5,604 nt of DNA. Origin: Deltaproteobacteria bacterium (GTDB lineage: Bacteria; Desulfobacterota; BSN033; UBA1163). Each line of letters begins with the position of its first letter. Positions within the stretch are counted from its first letter, which is position 1. The notes under the pieces are model-generated. The model searched no databases. It saw only the letters and a list, made by a program, of their open reading frames with translations, and was not told the DNA's origin. Location: assembly GCA_016875155.1 (NCBI GenBank), contig VGSD01000214.1, positions 1 through 5,604 of the forward strand. The letters run 5' to 3'. This document shows positions 5,138-5,604 of this stretch, piece by piece. The position numbers and the translations under genes were made by a program.

Positions 5138-5604
5138 AGCTCCCCGTGCTTACGCACGGGGCATCTTCAAAGCTTCGGCGAAACCCGCCGAAGCACCCTA
5201 CTCCGCTCCTTCGGAGTCGCATTCATCCCCGTCCTTCCGGACAGGGTATTCTGCGAAGGCGGGTAAAAGAGAGGGGATCATCTTTTGCCTTCTCCTCGCC
5301 TCTCTTCTCCTTCATGGCTCTGTTCTATCCCAGCCAAAGCCTTCTGCTGTGGAAGATTCGCATCTCTTCAAGGAGGGTGAAACTCTTTTTGCAAGAGGAG
5401 AAGTTGAAAAAGCCCTGTGGCGTTTCAAACAGTTGGTCACAGAACATCCTAGGAGCCCGCTCCTGAATGAAAGCAGATTCAGGATGGCTATCTGCTATTC
5501 CCATCTCAAAAGACATAAGGAAGCCGTTCAAGTTCTCAATGGTCTGCTTTCCACTTCCCCTCCCCTTCCCCGAATGGTTCAGCTTTTCACCCTTCTCGGT
5601 GACA
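5106..5604 (+). CDS. Secreted TPR-repeat protein, partial, with start displaced by an inserted element
   Basis: This frame runs open to the window edge. The convincing part begins at about 5265: KREGIIFCLLLASLLLHGSVLSQP is a signal peptide with no lipobox. Two helix-turn-helix TPR units follow, SHLFKEGETLFARGEVEKAL onward and then NESRFRMAICYSHLKRHKEAV. Such N-terminal TPR segments occur in BamD/YbgF-like and LpoA-like envelope proteins; which one this is cannot be decided without the rest. No ATG, GTG or TTG lies in frame between 5109 and the signal peptide. The only upstream start is ATG 5106, inside hpt. That start puts the hydrophobic core at residue 58, far too deep for a normal signal peptide. 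Residues about 12-53 are encoded by the palindromic element. The gene may be translated as this fusion, use a non-standard start, or be crippled. Confidence 0.6.
   Translation, partial: MSPLPSRKKSEAPRAYARGIFKASAKPAEAPYSAPSESHSSPSFRTGYSAKAGKREGIIFCLLLASLLLHGSVLSQPKPSAVEDSHLFKEGETLFARGEVEKALWRFKQLVTEHPRSPLLNESRFRMAICYSHLKRHKEAVQVLNGLLSTSPPLPRMVQLFTLLGD
5139..5266 (+). repeat. Chain of GC-rich hairpins, probable inserted palindromic element
   Basis: Four hairpins stand in a row. H1 pairs CCCCGTGC with GCACGGGG (5142-5149/5154-5161, loop TTAC). H2 pairs GCTTCGGCG with CGCCGAAGC (5172-5180/5186-5194). H3 pairs ACTCCG with CGGAGT (5200-5205/5212-5217). H4 pairs GTCC with GGAC (5231-5234/5239-5242), extended by CCC/GGG beyond one mismatch. 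The tail GGCGGGT (5258-5264) can also pair with ACCCGCC in H2 (5183-5189). Composition is much richer in G and C than the adjoining genes. It begins two bases after the hpt stop and ends where the signal peptide of the next gene begins. No transposase is in the window, so it would be non-autonomous. The boundaries are inferred from reading-frame restoration and flanking AA pairs, not from comparison with other copies. Confidence 0.7.

Noticed and set aside
5142..5161. H1 hairpin as a rho-independent terminator for hpt
   Set aside because: The stem is strong, but it is followed by CATCTTC rather than a T-run, and it is part of a longer hairpin chain that overlaps the next gene's open frame.
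5134..5466. GTG-started frame of 110 codons overlapping the hpt stop
   Set aside because: Past 5265 it reads the TPR gene in the wrong frame and stops at 5466. The other frame gives a signal peptide and TPR helices. The GTG is better explained as the original, now displaced start.

Overview
This window is bacterial chromosome from a Gram-negative, LPS-making organism. It carries both inner-membrane subunits of the lipopolysaccharide exporter (LptF and LptG) and a bacterial initiator tRNA. The gene mix also includes a single-subunit CcdA thiol transporter, an MTH1187-type thiamine-binding protein, a UPF0173 metallo-hydrolase and hypoxanthine phosphoribosyltransferase. Together with the repeat-filled spacers it would suit an anaerobic lineage such as Desulfobacterota or Nitrospirota, but that placement is a guess from gene content, not a phylogenetic result.

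Layout. A minus-strand initiator tRNA-Met (17-93, CCA encoded) is divergent from the plus-strand pair lptF-lptG (274-2542, 8-base overlap). The spacer between them holds a promoter for each direction. The lptF promoter sits so close to the ATG that the mRNA should be essentially leaderless. lptG converges on a minus-strand ccdA (2626-3354), with a long palindrome built of 9-base repeats between them. ccdA is divergent from a plus-strand series: thiamine-binding protein (3475-3783), UPF0173 hydrolase (3834-4490), hpt (4595-5137), and a secreted TPR-type protein that runs off the right edge. A good promoter (3418-3446) precedes the thiamine-binding gene, which has a strong Shine-Dalgarno, as does the hydrolase.

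Four of the spacers in the right-hand two thirds each contain a different repeat-like or palindromic sequence: 2553-2613, 3786-3820, 4511-4561 and 5139-5266. The last is the most interesting. It is a chain of GC-rich hairpins lying exactly at the hpt/TPR gene junction, and all three plus-strand frames stay open through it. Deleting 128 bases there rebuilds a compact junction: a GTG start overlapping the hpt stop, followed directly by a normal signal peptide. The element therefore looks like a mobile palindromic insertion that displaced the start codon. The gene may have been rescued by an ATG inside the end of hpt, giving a roughly 57-residue N-terminal extension, about 43 residues of it encoded by the element.

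Functionally, LptF and LptG form the membrane part of the LPS extraction machine. CcdA passes electrons to periplasmic thiol proteins. Hpt salvages purines. The thiamine-binding and UPF0173 proteins have no firmly established role. There is no transposase, phage gene, CRISPR array or other defence locus, and no spacer longer than 300 bases.
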